Source: SOKG01 sp964502665 (GTDB lineage Bacteria; Chloroflexota; Dehalococcoidia; SZUA-161). Taken from it: 24,171 bases of DNA. The position numbers and the translations under genes are program-made. Below, one piece after another: positions 23,707 to 24,171 of the stretch. The notes beneath the pieces were generated by a model. It did not search any database and was not told the DNA's origin. It was given only the letters and a program-made list of their open reading frames with translations. The stretch spans positions 1 to 24,171 of the forward strand of contig CAZCXP010000021.1 in NCBI GenBank assembly GCA_964502665.1, written 5' to 3'. Position 1 is the stretch's first letter. Each line of letters starts with the position of its first letter.

Positions 23707-24171
23707 CTACTTACCCTTGAATACCGGCTCGCGCTTCTCCAAGAACGCCGTGGCAGCCTCCATGAAGTCCTCGGTGTTGAGGAGCTTGTCCTGAAGCTCG
23801 ACCTCGTACTTCATGTGCTCCACAATATCTGTCCCCGCCATCCCCCGGTGCAGGGCTGTCTTGGCCAACCCCACAGCCAGCGGCGGGTTCTTGGCTATTC
23901 TCTCCGCCAGTTCCCTGGCTGTCTTCATCAGGTCATCGTGGGGAACGACCCTGCTCACCAGGCCTATTCGGTCGGCTTCAGCGGCATCGATGGTGTCGCC
24001 GGTAAGCGTCAGCTCACAAGCCCTGGGCAGCCCAACGATGCGGGGCAGGGTGAAGGAGCTGCCGCTGTCGGGGCCGATCCCTCTCTTGACAAACACCATG
24101 CTGAACCTGGCCTTGTCCGAGGCGATTATGATGTCGCAGGCTAGGGCGACCGCAAGGGCAGCGCCAACCAC
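23707..24171 (-). CDS. Crotonase-family enoyl-CoA hydratase/isomerase, PaaG-like (N-terminus beyond right edge)
   Basis: The C-terminal 154 residues of a crotonase; the frame is open to the window edge, so the true start is outside. The visible part begins in the VGAALAVALACDI helix and continues FSMVFVKRGIGPDSGSSFTLPR. Neither hydratase Glu is present: one place is hydrophobic and the other is Lys/Arg. The PDSGSSFTLPR pattern, with Asp, is usual in PaaG-type isomerases (ring-epoxide or delta3-delta2 enoyl-CoA). So isomerisation is more likely than hydration. It is the first visible gene of the leftward operon. Confidence 0.88.
   Translation of the reverse strand: MVGAALAVALACDIIIASDKARFSMVFVKRGIGPDSGSSFTLPRIVGLPRACELTLTGDTIDAAEADRIGLVSRVVPHDDLMKTARELAERIAKNPPLAVGLAKTALHRGMAGTDIVEHMKYEVELQDKLLNTEDFMEAATAFLEKREPVFKGK

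Overview
The window looks like a scaffold from an uncultured anaerobic bacterium. It contains a 100-N assembly gap, an oxygen-sensitive glycyl radical enzyme (GRE), radical SAM chemistry and many paralogous acyl-CoA enzymes. Start codons are a mix of ATG, GTG and TTG behind strong AAGGAGG-type ribosome sites, and several dispersed intergenic palindromes are present. Together with a large secreted protease carrying CARDB/DUF11-type modules, this suggests Chloroflexota (Dehalococcoidia-like). The placement is an inference from gene content; a Desulfobacterota-like anaerobe is the main alternative.

Layout. 1-3804 (-): one very large secreted trypsin/V8-like serine protease whose C-terminus runs off the left edge. 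3805-4846: a gene-poor scar with short direct repeats, a 3' tRNA-like fragment, the C-terminal remnant of a large serine recombinase and an intact tRNA-Asp. 5063-6722 (+): nifS-nifU iron-sulfur assembly pair. 7009-9455 (+): two tandem class III (CaiB/BaiF) CoA-transferases. 9720-12387 (-): an acyl-CoA dehydrogenase with its own promoter and, upstream of it, a SPASM-type radical SAM protein. 12694-15144 (+): a complete GRE, divergent from the radical SAM gene and closed by a rho-independent terminator. 15488 to the right edge (-): nine closely spaced genes read leftward: partial PaaG-like crotonase, acyl-CoA dehydrogenase, thiolase, a two-gene acyl-CoA dehydrogenase pair, amidohydrolase (with the N gap), an SCP2-type thiolase, a DUF35 Zn-ribbon/OB protein and enoyl-CoA hydratase.

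How it may work together. The parts resemble the toolkit of anaerobic toluene-type degradation: a radical enzyme to activate or rearrange a substrate, a two-subunit CoA-transferase (BbsEF-like), an acyl-CoA dehydrogenase (BbsG-like), a hydratase (BbsH-like) and a thiolase plus Zn-ribbon partner (BbsAB-like). The GRE has the catalytic Cys and Gly but Gly-Cys-Met-Arg where the GRE dehydratases and decarboxylases have Gly-Cys-Val-Glu, so its reaction is probably not one of those. No canonical activating enzyme, no BssB/BssC-like small subunits and no 3-hydroxyacyl-CoA dehydrogenase lie in the window. The pathway and substrate are therefore a hypothesis; the enzyme families are well supported.
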